A stretch of DNA of 64,000 nt, taken from assembly GCA_024401095.1 (NCBI GenBank), contig JAKSLR010000005.1, forward strand, positions 1 through 64,000, written 5' to 3'. Of this stretch, positions 7,198-15,293 are shown piece by piece. A program made the translations under genes and the position numbers. The stretch is from Bacteroidaceae bacterium. Lineage in GTDB: Bacteria; Bacteroidota; Bacteroidia; Bacteroidales; Bacteroidaceae. Within the stretch, counting starts at the first letter, position 1. Every line of letters begins with the position of its first letter. A model generated the notes under the pieces. The model searched no databases. It was not told the origin of the DNA and saw only the letters and a list, made by a program, of their open reading frames with translations.

Positions 7198-7368
7198 ATG
7201 GATAGAAATACGGTCAGAATGATTCTGAACACCATTTTCATGATTGGTGCAATAGCATCGGTTATCATCTATTTTGCATTTCCTGATGAGCGAGGCCTTT
7301 TCACTATCGTAATCATGTCATCGCTGGCAGTAAAGATCGTGGAATTTTTCATACGCTTTATGTTTTAA
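7198..7368 (+). CDS. Unannotated 56-residue two-helix membrane protein inside the kor operon
   Basis: An ATG at 7198, 11 bases after korA, opens a 56-codon frame ending at TAA 7368, 12 bases before korB. The product has two hydrophobic stretches (MILNTIFMIGAIASVIIYFA, about residues 8-27, and FTIVIMSSLAVKIVEFFIRF, about 35-54) joined by a short charged turn (PDERG). The spacing matches the rest of the operon, the frame is clean, and the composition is typical of a membrane protein. It is short enough to be missed by automatic callers. It may anchor the soluble oxidoreductase to the membrane or link it to a membrane electron acceptor; that is inference only. Confidence 0.72.
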   Translation: MDRNTVRMILNTIFMIGAIASVIIYFAFPDERGLFTIVIMSSLAVKIVEFFIRFMF

Positions 7369-7380
7369 GTCGTATAGGAT

Positions 7381-8154
7381 ATGACTAGAGAAGAAATCAT
7401 ACAGCCAGAGAATCTGGTTTACAAAAAGCCTACCCTGCTCAACGATGAGCCCATGCACTACTGCCCGGGTTGCAGTCACGGCGTGGTTCATAAGTTGGTA
7501 GCCGAGGTCATAGAAGAAATGGGAATGGAAGAGAAGACCATAGGCGTGAGTCCTGTGGGCTGCGCTGTATTCGCCTACAAGTACATTGATATAGACTGGC
7601 AGGAAGCTGCACACGGACGTGCACCAGCTGTGGCTACAGCCCTTAAGCGCCTGATGCCAGACCGTCTGGTATTCACATACCAGGGTGACGGTGACATGGC
7701 TTGCATCGGTACTGGCGAAACCATTCATGCCCTGAACCGTGGTGAGAATATCGTCATCATCTTCATTAACAATGCCATCTATGGTATGACCGGAGGCCAG
7801 ATGGCTCCTACCACACTGATTGGCCAGAAGACTGCCACCTGCCCTTACGGACGAGACGTGAAGCTTCATGGTTATCCACTCAAGATGACAGAGATTGCAG
7901 CCACTCTTGCCGGAACCTGTTACGTGACCCGTCAGACTGTTTACTCTGTAGGAGCCATCAACAAGGCCAAGAAAGCCATCAAGAAAGCGTTCCAGCTGAG
8001 TATGGAAGGCAAGGGATCAAGCTTGGTAGAAATTGTCTCTACCTGCAACTCAGGCTGGAAACTCACCCCAGAGAAAGCAAACCAGTGGATGGAGGAGAAC
8101 ATGTTCCCATTCTACCCACTAGGCGATTTGAAAGATAACTCCACTAAAGAATAA
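7381..8154 (+). CDS. korB: 2-oxoacid:ferredoxin oxidoreductase, beta (TPP-binding) subunit
   Basis: A 257-residue subunit with the thiamine pyrophosphate signature GDGDMACIGTGETIHAL followed by INNAIYGMTGGQ. An N-terminal CPGCSHG and a Cys in PVGCAVF fit the cysteine pattern of this subunit class. It forms the catalytic centre with the alpha subunit. It follows the small membrane protein by 12 bases and precedes the gamma subunit by five. Length is normal for KorB; the protein is cytoplasmic. Confidence 0.92.
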   Translation: MTREEIIQPENLVYKKPTLLNDEPMHYCPGCSHGVVHKLVAEVIEEMGMEEKTIGVSPVGCAVFAYKYIDIDWQEAAHGRAPAVATALKRLMPDRLVFTYQGDGDMACIGTGETIHALNRGENIVIIFINNAIYGMTGGQMAPTTLIGQKTATCPYGRDVKLHGYPLKMTEIAATLAGTCYVTRQTVYSVGAINKAKKAIKKAFQLSMEGKGSSLVEIVSTCNSGWKLTPEKANQWMEENMFPFYPLGDLKDNSTKE

Positions 8155-8159
8155 GTACC

Positions 8160-8702
8160 ATGAGCAACGAGATAATTATTGCCGGTTTTGGCGGACAAGG
8201 CGTTCTTTCCATGGGAAAGATTCTAGCCTATGCTGGTTTGATGGAGAACAAGGAAGTGAGCTGGATGCCAGCCTACGGTCCAGAACAGCGTGGAGGTACA
8301 GCCAATGTGACTGTCATTGTAAGCGATGAGCCTGTTTCATCGCCTATTCTAAGCACTTACGACGTGGCCATTGTGCTCAACCAGCCATCACTGGACATGT
8401 TTGAGAGTAAGGTAAAACCTGGAGGTGCCATTATTTACGACAGTTACGGTATCATTAACCCACCTACCCGCAAGGACATTCATATCTATAAAGTAGATGC
8501 CATGGATACGGCGGCACAGCTGAACATGATGAAGACCTTTAACATGATTGTGCTGGGTGGACTGCTCAAGGTCCGTCCTATGGTTCAGATAGAAGGTGTG
8601 CTGAAAGCACTGAAGAAGACACTTCCAGAACGCCACCATCACCTTATCCCTATGAACGAGAAAGCCATAGAGAAAGGAATGGAAATCATTCAGGAACTCT
8701 AA
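8160..8702 (+). CDS. korC: 2-oxoacid:ferredoxin oxidoreductase, gamma subunit
   Basis: A 180-residue gamma subunit starting with IIIAGFGGQGVLSMGK, the glycine-rich motif of this family, then EQRGGTANVTV and a Rossmann-like core. It is the last gene of the operon and is followed 17 bases later by a strong terminator. The complex would supply acyl-CoA plus reduced ferredoxin, or run in reverse in the reductive branch of an incomplete citric acid cycle. Confidence 0.92.
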   Translation: MSNEIIIAGFGGQGVLSMGKILAYAGLMENKEVSWMPAYGPEQRGGTANVTVIVSDEPVSSPILSTYDVAIVLNQPSLDMFESKVKPGGAIIYDSYGIINPPTRKDIHIYKVDAMDTAAQLNMMKTFNMIVLGGLLKVRPMVQIEGVLKALKKTLPERHHHLIPMNEKAIEKGMEIIQEL

Positions 8703-8719
8703 AAACAGACTAGATAAAG

Positions 8720-8756
8720 AAAAAGCCCAACCTCTTGCAAGAGGCTGGGCTTTTTT
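8720..8756. terminator. Bidirectional terminator between korC and the outer-membrane protein gene
   Basis: AAAAAGCCCA..CCTCTT-GC-AAGAGG..TGGGCTTTTTT forms a strong stem with A-run and T-run on its two sides, so it can serve both the kor operon and the convergent minus-strand gene. Confidence 0.85.
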
Positions 8757-8778
8757 ATGTTCTGAAAAAAAACTTCGA

Positions 8779-9228
8779 TTAGAGAGGGAAGCTTACACCA
8801 ATAGTGAAGAAGGTATCATCGGCACCATTCGCATTGAACAGGAACTGATATTTAGCCTCACCAAACACTGACATATTACCCAGGTCATAACGGGCACCAC
8901 AGCCCAGATTAACACCAAGTTTGGTGATATCAGCATCGCCACCTATATGGAAAATGCATGGACCTGCCAATGGATAGATAGTAAACGCATCTGCTGCAGG
9001 AATATTCCAATGAAAATCACCATCAATAGTCAATGCGTTTGCATCATCACCAAAATAATAGTTGAAGCTAGGTGCCAAATCAACAGTCTGAGTCATGCCC
9101 CAAGTAGCACCAACACCTAAACCAAAATCACCACGAAGGTTAGCCTTCACATCTACAGTCTTAATACCTTGTGCAGAAGCTGTCAAGCCCATAATGCACA
9201 TCATCAAAGCAAAAAATAGTTTTTTCAT
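8779..9228 (-). CDS. Small outer-membrane beta-barrel protein
   Basis: A 149-residue exported protein. The signal peptide is MKKLFFALMMCIMGLTASAQ, and the mature part has alternating polar/hydrophobic strands rich in Gly, Ala and aromatics (NLGCGARYDLGNMSVFGEAKYQFLF) and ends in a C-terminal aromatic/aliphatic strand (TIGVSFPL), as in eight-stranded barrels. The start at 9228 is preferred over the ATG at 9255 because the -7 element TAATTTTG on the minus strand (9260-9253) overlaps the latter. It is monocistronic. No specific function can be assigned. Confidence 0.75.
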   Translation of the reverse strand: MKKLFFALMMCIMGLTASAQGIKTVDVKANLRGDFGLGVGATWGMTQTVDLAPSFNYYFGDDANALTIDGDFHWNIPAADAFTIYPLAGPCIFHIGGDADITKLGVNLGCGARYDLGNMSVFGEAKYQFLFNANGADDTFFTIGVSFPL

Positions 9229-9252
9229 ATTCCTTTTATTTTTTAGACAAGA

Positions 9253-9260
9253 CAAAATTA
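9253..9260 (-). promoter_or_regulatory. -7 element of the small barrel protein gene
   Basis: TAATTTTG on the minus strand, 24 bases before the ATG at 9228; supports the shorter start. Confidence 0.5.
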
Positions 9261-9301
9261 TATCTTTTTTTTGAATTATCTGTGTTTCTTACAAAATTTA
9301 T

Positions 9302-9309
9302 TACCTTTG
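9302..9309 (+). promoter_or_regulatory. -7 element of the glycosidase/phosphatase operon
   Basis: TACCTTTG, 32 bases before the ATG at 9342. The only strong promoter seen before 17831, so it probably drives all four genes. Confidence 0.65.
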
Positions 9310-9341
9310 TACGGGGAAAAAAAAACTTTAAACCTTTACAC

Positions 9342-11681
9342 ATGAAACATAAAGTCTCTTTGTTGATTCTGGCTGCTGCAACAACACTGATTGCTACAGA
9401 TTGTTTTGCACAGACTATCTATAAAAACAAGGCCTACCAATGGAAAGGTAATGAAATCATACAAGGGAAATTCAAGGCAAAAGCCCTCTCTCCTACGCAA
9501 GTGATTTCTAATTACAAACCTCTGCCTGCAGAGAATGAGGTCAACTACGAACAGATAAACCGTACGAACTGGGTCTTGAAGCAGGACATCAGTGCATTGC
9601 CTGCTTATTCTGCCGATAACATACTGGAAACAGCGCTTTACAACATGGCACTGGAGGAGAGTATCCTGGCCATAGAGCCTGACAATACCTTCCGTACAGG
9701 CGTATTCTGGGGAGGTGTATGGACACGCGATGTCTCCTACTCTATCCTGCACAGTCTGGCACAGTTGCATCCGGAGACCTGCAAGACCTCGCTACTGGCT
9801 AAGATCAATGCCAACAATCGCATCATACAAGATACAGGTACCGGAGGTGCATGGCCTTGCTCTACCGACCGTACAACCTGGATTCTGGCTGCCTGGGAGG
9901 TATATAAGGTAACCGGCGACAAGGAATGGCTGGACCGTATCTACCCGGTCATCAAGAACACACTGGAGGATGATCACCTGGTAGCCTATGATCCTAAAAC
10001 CCAACTCATGAAAGGTGAAACCAGCTGGCTGGACTGGCGTGAACAGGAATACCCTACCTGGGCCCAGCCTGTAGATATCTACAACAGTGAAGCTATGGGT
10101 ACGACAGCCGTACATTACCAAAGTCTTCGAATTCTGGCTGAGATGTGCCGTCTGGAAGGTCAGTCCAACTTAAGCAAGAAATATGACAAGTGGGCCGACG
10201 ACATCAAGGAAGGCATAAACAAGAACCTGTGGATGGAAGACCAAGGACTGTATGCCATCTACCTGTATGGACGTAACCACCTGGTACAGCACCCTCAGAT
10301 GGAGATTCTGGGTGAGGCATTCTCTATCCTCTTCGACATTGCTCCGGCAGACCGTCAAAAGCGAATCTCTGAAAGTTACGTGAACGAGGATTTCGGCACA
10401 CCAGACTTCTACCCTAACCTGAAAGACCAATATCCTTATCACAACGATGCCATGTGGCCATTCACTCAGGGTTACTGGATGAAGGCAGTGGCAAAGGTGG
10501 GCAACGAACAAGCCCTGCTCCACTCACTGGCAGCCCTGCACCGTGTGGCAGGTCTTTTCCTGACCAATCAGGAGAACATGGTCATCTACAACGGTGACTA
10601 CAACGGTCTGCCTATCAACTCTCCTCGACAGTTGTGGAGTGTGGCTGCTACTGCTTCCATTGTACCAAACATCTACTTCGGCATAAACTACGAAACCAAC
10701 GGCATCTCTTTCAAGCCATTCGTTCCAAAAGCACTGAAAGGCAACCGTCACTTGAGCAATTTCAAGTATAGAAATGCCGTCCTTGACATGAGCGTCAGCG
10801 GTTTCGGAAACCACATCAAGACCTTCAAGCTGGATGGTGTAGAGACAGAGCCTTTCTTCGATGGAAAGCTGTCGGGAGCACATACTATAGAAATTGTACT
10901 GGATAACGTACAGCCTGCACCGATGAAGATCAATATGCAGGAAAACGCTTATCAGCCACTCACTCCTAACACTACCTTAAACGGTAATAAACTGAGCTGG
11001 GAAGCGATAGAAGGTGCTACTGAATACATCTTGCTGAAAGACGGCAAGGAGACCAAGCACCTGACTGAGCTTTCTACAACCTTGGAGGACAATGCAGAAT
11101 ATGCAGTCCTGGCCGTGAATGCAGCTGGAACAAAAGGATACATGAGTGAACCGGTTCATTTCTACTCTAATGCCAAGATCTATCAAGTAGAAGATTACGG
11201 CTTGTTCTTTGACCCTAACCGCAAGGTAGTCAAAGAGAGCGAAGGTGTGGGCGGTGATTTGAACAGCAATGTACAGGAACGTGCTGCCATTCCAACCCTC
11301 AAGGATGTAGACCTGAGTGGTGCACACGGTAAGGTTGCCATGATTACACGAAACGAGAACATCCTAATCACTATTCCAGTGGAAGTCCCTGCCGACGGTA
11401 CCTATGCCATAGACTGGCGATATGCCAACGGAAACGGTCCTATCAACACGGAGAACAAATGCGCTACCCGAATCTTGAAAATCAACGGAGAGCATGTGGG
11501 AGTTTGCGTATTTGCCCAGCGTGAAAAGTGGACCAACTGGGGCTGGACCAATGCTGTGACCACAAATCTGAAGAAAGGTGTTCATACCCTGACATTGGAG
11601 TTCAGTGACACAGTGGAAAACATGAACATCAACATAAACCAGGCTCTGATTGATGAGCTCAGAATCACTAAGATTAAGTAA
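9342..11681 (+). CDS. Secreted six-hairpin glycosidase with FN3-like and CBM-like C-terminal modules
   Basis: A 779-residue exported protein (signal MKHKVSLLILAAATTLIATDCFA). Residues about 70-500 look like an (alpha/alpha)6-barrel glycosidase of the GH63/GH37/MGH1-like group: FRTGVFWGGVWTRDVSYS, ETSWLDWREQEYP, PYHNDAMWPFTQGYW and the late SPRQLWSVAA. Residues about 525-610 look like a fibronectin type III module and 611-779 like a CBM6/CBM35-type beta-sandwich. The start at 9342 is fixed by the promoter at 9302-9309. It heads an operon with two GH31 enzymes and a phosphatase. Alpha-glucan or alpha-mannan-like glycans are likely substrates, but the specificity cannot be read from the sequence. 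Confidence 0.75.
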   Translation: MKHKVSLLILAAATTLIATDCFAQTIYKNKAYQWKGNEIIQGKFKAKALSPTQVISNYKPLPAENEVNYEQINRTNWVLKQDISALPAYSADNILETALYNMALEESILAIEPDNTFRTGVFWGGVWTRDVSYSILHSLAQLHPETCKTSLLAKINANNRIIQDTGTGGAWPCSTDRTTWILAAWEVYKVTGDKEWLDRIYPVIKNTLEDDHLVAYDPKTQLMKGETSWLDWREQEYPTWAQPVDIYNSEAMGTTAVHYQSLRILAEMCRLEGQSNLSKKYDKWADDIKEGINKNLWMEDQGLYAIYLYGRNHLVQHPQMEILGEAFSILFDIAPADRQKRISESYVNEDFGTPDFYPNLKDQYPYHNDAMWPFTQGYWMKAVAKVGNEQALLHSLAALHRVAGLFLTNQENMVIYNGDYNGLPINSPRQLWSVAATASIVPNIYFGINYETNGISFKPFVPKALKGNRHLSNFKYRNAVLDMSVSGFGNHIKTFKLDGVETEPFFDGKLSGAHTIEIVLDNVQPAPMKINMQENAYQPLTPNTTLNGNKLSWEAIEGATEYILLKDGKETKHLTELSTTLEDNAEYAVLAVNAAGTKGYMSEPVHFYSNAKIYQVEDYGLFFDPNRKVVKESEGVGGDLNSNVQERAAIPTLKDVDLSGAHGKVAMITRNENILITIPVEVPADGTYAIDWRYANGNGPINTENKCATRILKINGEHVGVCVFAQREKWTNWGWTNAVTTNLKKGVHTLTLEFSDTVENMNININQALIDELRITKIK

Positions 11682-11700
11682 ATAAAAAGAATCATATAGC

Positions 11701-13971
11701 ATGAAAAGTAAGGTATTCGTAAGCCTGCTGCTCTTAGGTGCAAGCCTCAGCGCTAGTGCCCAGCAGGCATTTATGATTGACAAGAATGCAGCTGTGTTCT
11801 ATCCTGCAGATTTCAATGCAGGTGCTCACCTCCCTTCCATGGCATTTACCCAGGAACTGATTCCTCAAGGCAATGTGGCAGGAAGCTGGAAGATCCGTCC
11901 TGTATTCTCAGAGGAAAACGGAAATTCTGTTGCAGTACTGAATGTAGGTGCAGACGATGACCTGTACGGAACTGGTGAGGTAGTAGGCCCATTGAGAAGA
12001 AACGGCCAGGAGGTCATTTTCTGGAACAAGGACAACTATGGCTACATGAGCAACGAGGGTAAGAACCTGTACCAGAGTCACCCTTGGGTTCTGGGTCTGC
12101 GTAAGGACGGAACCGCCTATGGTATCATTGCAGATAATACCTGGAAGGGAACCTGTACCACTAACCAGCAGATCAAGTTCACATTTGAAAGCCCTGCATT
12201 CCGTGTGGTAGTCATTGAAGGCAAAGACTCTAAGGAAGTGATGAGAGAATTAGGCAAGCTGACCGGAACCATGGAACTCCCTCCTATGTGGGCCTTGGGT
12301 ATGCAGCAGTGCCGCTATTCTTACTATCCAGACAGCCGTGTGAAGGAAATCGTAGATACTCTCCGCTTGAAGCGCATCCCTAATGATGTAGTATGGATGG
12401 ATATCGATTACATGGACAAATTCAAGGTGTTCACTTTTGACCCTAAGACTTTCCCAGATCCAAAGGGACTTCAGAATTATGTGAACAGCAAGAACATGAA
12501 GTGCGTATACATGATTGATCCAGGTGTAGGAGTAGAGGATGGTTATTTTGTCTATGACCAAGGTAAGGCAAACAACTATTTTGTAAAGAATGCAGATGGC
12601 ACCACCTTCCAAGGACGTGTATGGCCAGGCCAGTGTAATTTCCCTGATTATACCCGTCCTGAGGTTCGTCTCTGGTGGAGCAAGCTTACTGCCGATCACA
12701 TGAATAAGGGTGTAGACGGATTGTGGAATGACATGAATGACCCTTCTGTCTTCGGAGGTGTTGGTGTAGATGGTAAGGAATCTGGTTCCATGATTGAAAC
12801 TGCACAGCACATGGGTGGTTACGAATGGCCTGCAGATTCCCACCTTCGCTATCATAACCTGTACGGTACATTCATGATTCAGGCTAGCCGCGAGGGTATG
12901 CTTATGGCTAATCCAAACAAACGTCCTTTCGTTCTTTCACGTTCCAATTTCCTGGGTGGCCAGCGTTTAGGTGCTACTTGGAACGGTGATAACATGGCGT
13001 GCTGGGATCACCTGCTACAGAGTATCCCAATGACGCTGAACCTGAGTCTCTCTGGCCAGCCTTTCAATGGCCCAGACATGGGTGGTTTTGGTGCTGATAC
13101 TGATGCAGAGCTTCTGGCACACTGGTATGCCATGGGTATTTATTTCCCATTTGCACGTAACCATGCTGCCAAGGGAACCATCAATCAGGAGCCATGGGTA
13201 TTCGGCCAAAAGGTAGAAGATGTATGCCGTACTGCCGTAGAGCGCAGATACAAGCTCATGCCTTACATCTATACCCTGTTCCAGGAAGCTTCAACCACCG
13301 GCATGCCAGTCATGCGACCAATCTTCATGGCCGATGAGAAGGATGCTTATCTGCGTAAAGAGCAGCAGGTTTACATGCTGGGCGGTGACTTGATGATCAT
13401 TCCACGTTTTGCAAAAGAAAGCGCTGTTCCTACCGGAGACTGGGATATCATTCAGTTTGAAGAAAAGGATGACATGTACCAGGCATTCGTTGCACAGCGT
13501 CCAGGATCTATCGTTCCTACCTGCGAGGTAGCCCAGAGCACAGTAGATCTGGATTTCGACACCCTGACCTTACTGGTTAATCCTGACGAGAATGGCAATG
13601 CAACGGGCACCTATTATGAGGATGCACGCGATGGTTACGGATACAAAGAAGGCGACTTCAGCATGTTCACTCTGAATGCAACAACAGAGAATGGCATTGT
13701 AAAAGTAACCCTTAATCAAACTGCAGGAAAACGCAAGGCTAACCAGAAGAAGATTCGCGTGGGCATTGTCTGCGACGGCAAGGTAACCTACAGTCCATTT
13801 GTAGAAGGTAACGAAGTAAGTCTGAAGAACGTAAAAGAGAAAGAATTCTCAATCAATACCAAGAAGCTGAAATGGTCAACCATAGATATAGCAGCACAGC
13901 CTACACTGGCTGACAAGCTGAAGATTCAGATGGAAAAGATGGCAGCTTCCGGTCAAGCAAACGAATGGTAA
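11701..13971 (+). CDS. Secreted GH31 alpha-glycosidase (alpha-glucosidase-like)
   Basis: A 756-residue exported GH31 enzyme (signal MKSKVFVSLLLLGASLSASA). The core runs from about residue 195 to 560: PPMWALGMQQCRYSYYPD, DVVWMDIDYMD, then the nucleophile segment DGLWNDMNDPSVF with Asp344, and the acid/base Asp430 in TWNGDNMACW. The family motif is usually WNDMNEPS; here Glu is Asp. RHGD-like region is PFARNHAAKGT. Residues 590-700 form the C-terminal beta domains. It hydrolyses alpha-linked sugars from non-reducing ends, most likely alpha-glucosides, in the periplasm or at the surface. It is 19 bases after the six-hairpin gene and four bases before the phosphatase gene. Confidence 0.9.
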   Translation: MKSKVFVSLLLLGASLSASAQQAFMIDKNAAVFYPADFNAGAHLPSMAFTQELIPQGNVAGSWKIRPVFSEENGNSVAVLNVGADDDLYGTGEVVGPLRRNGQEVIFWNKDNYGYMSNEGKNLYQSHPWVLGLRKDGTAYGIIADNTWKGTCTTNQQIKFTFESPAFRVVVIEGKDSKEVMRELGKLTGTMELPPMWALGMQQCRYSYYPDSRVKEIVDTLRLKRIPNDVVWMDIDYMDKFKVFTFDPKTFPDPKGLQNYVNSKNMKCVYMIDPGVGVEDGYFVYDQGKANNYFVKNADGTTFQGRVWPGQCNFPDYTRPEVRLWWSKLTADHMNKGVDGLWNDMNDPSVFGGVGVDGKESGSMIETAQHMGGYEWPADSHLRYHNLYGTFMIQASREGMLMANPNKRPFVLSRSNFLGGQRLGATWNGDNMACWDHLLQSIPMTLNLSLSGQPFNGPDMGGFGADTDAELLAHWYAMGIYFPFARNHAAKGTINQEPWVFGQKVEDVCRTAVERRYKLMPYIYTLFQEASTTGMPVMRPIFMADEKDAYLRKEQQVYMLGGDLMIIPRFAKESAVPTGDWDIIQFEEKDDMYQAFVAQRPGSIVPTCEVAQSTVDLDFDTLTLLVNPDENGNATGTYYEDARDGYGYKEGDFSMFTLNATTENGIVKVTLNQTAGKRKANQKKIRVGIVCDGKVTYSPFVEGNEVSLKNVKEKEFSINTKKLKWSTIDIAAQPTLADKLKIQMEKMAASGQANEW

Positions 13972-13975
13972 TTCT

Positions 13976-15283
13976 ATGAAGAAACTAGTATTATCCTTAT
14001 TATTTCCACTCCTGGCAACTTCACTTCTGGCACAGAAGACTGCCAAGGAAGAGATTGCAGAGAACAAGAATCTGGCTGCAGCCAACTATCTGGCTTATTC
14101 GGAACCTACACAGCCGCTGACTCCTGCTCCTAAAGGATACGAGCCTTTTTACATCAGCAGCTATGCCCGTCATGGCTCCCGCTGGCTCATCAGTCCGTCG
14201 CAATATGACAACGTGCTGAATACGTTGAAGGACGCACACCAGAAAGGACTGCTGACAGCCAAAGGAGAAGAGGTGCTGGAGAAGCTGAACCGTTTCTATC
14301 CTACGACACAAAACAGACTCGGTGAACTGACTTCTGTAGGGGAACGACAGCATCACGGTATAGGAAAACGACTGACCCAGAATTTCCCGGAAGTCTTCTC
14401 TGGCGATGCACAGGTAGACGGACGAAGCACCACTGTTATCCGCTGCATCCTCTCCATGGAGGCAGAAATGGAGGAGCTAGCAGCTTTCAACAAGAACATC
14501 GTCTTTCACAACGATGTATCTGAGAGTCTGCAATATTACCTGAACCAGAGCGCCAACGATTTCATCAAGGCACTCCGCGACAAAGGAAATGCCCTGCATC
14601 AGAAGGACATTCAGGAGATGACACATCCACGCAGATTGATGGAACTGCTTTTCAAGGATCAGGAATACGTATATAATAACCTGAATGCAGTAGACTTCAT
14701 GCGCAAGATGTTTGACATAGCAAGCAACATGCAGAGCCACGACACAGACATCGACTTCTGGGATCTCTTTACTGCTGAGGAAGCTTACGACCAATGGAAA
14801 ATAAACAACCGTGGCTGGTACATGACCTATGGAACATCGCCTATCACAAACGGCCTGACTGTCTTCAGCCAGGAGAACCTGCTGGCCAACATCCTTGCTA
14901 CAGCAGATACACTGGTGAACCGCAGAGACTACCACGGAGCAACCATGCGCTTCGGTCACGAATCCTGCCTGCTCCCATTGGCAGGACTGCTGGAGCTAGG
15001 CAACTGCGGTAAGAGCTATTCGCTGGATGAACTGGACACCGAATGGAGATGCTACAATTATTTCCCTATGGCAAGTAACATTCAGCTTATCTTTTACCGA
15101 GAGAAAGCCACCAAGAAGAATCCTAATCCTACCGGTGAAATTCTGGTGAAGGCTTTGCTGAATGAAAAGGAAGTAACCCTGCCTGCACAGACGGATAACT
15201 ATCCTTATTACAAATGGAGTGACCTGAGCAAGTATTATGCAGAAAAACTTGCCCATTACCGAGCACAATTAATACACAAATAA
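13976..15283 (+). CDS. Secreted MINPP-type histidine acid phosphatase
   Basis: A 435-residue exported branch-2 histidine phosphatase (signal MKKLVLSLLFPLLATSLLA). The catalytic RHGSR is at residues 65-69. The second catalytic motif, which is HD in classical acid phosphatases, reads FGHES with His328-Glu329. Replacement of HD by a His-x-Glu or His-Glu type motif is a mark of multiple inositol polyphosphate phosphatases (MINPP), including the Bacteroides enzyme, and the length matches. It could dephosphorylate phytate or another phosphorylated compound. It sits four bases after one GH31 gene and ten before another, so it is part of a glycan-degrading operon. Substrate preference is inferred. 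Confidence 0.8.
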   Translation: MKKLVLSLLFPLLATSLLAQKTAKEEIAENKNLAAANYLAYSEPTQPLTPAPKGYEPFYISSYARHGSRWLISPSQYDNVLNTLKDAHQKGLLTAKGEEVLEKLNRFYPTTQNRLGELTSVGERQHHGIGKRLTQNFPEVFSGDAQVDGRSTTVIRCILSMEAEMEELAAFNKNIVFHNDVSESLQYYLNQSANDFIKALRDKGNALHQKDIQEMTHPRRLMELLFKDQEYVYNNLNAVDFMRKMFDIASNMQSHDTDIDFWDLFTAEEAYDQWKINNRGWYMTYGTSPITNGLTVFSQENLLANILATADTLVNRRDYHGATMRFGHESCLLPLAGLLELGNCGKSYSLDELDTEWRCYNYFPMASNIQLIFYREKATKKNPNPTGEILVKALLNEKEVTLPAQTDNYPYYKWSDLSKYYAEKLAHYRAQLIHK

Positions 15284-15293
15284 CCTACAACCT

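Noticed and set aside
9282..9341. Longer N-terminus of the six-hairpin glycosidase
   Set aside because: The upstream start lies before the promoter element at 9302-9309 and would place a non-signal sequence ahead of a clear signal peptide.
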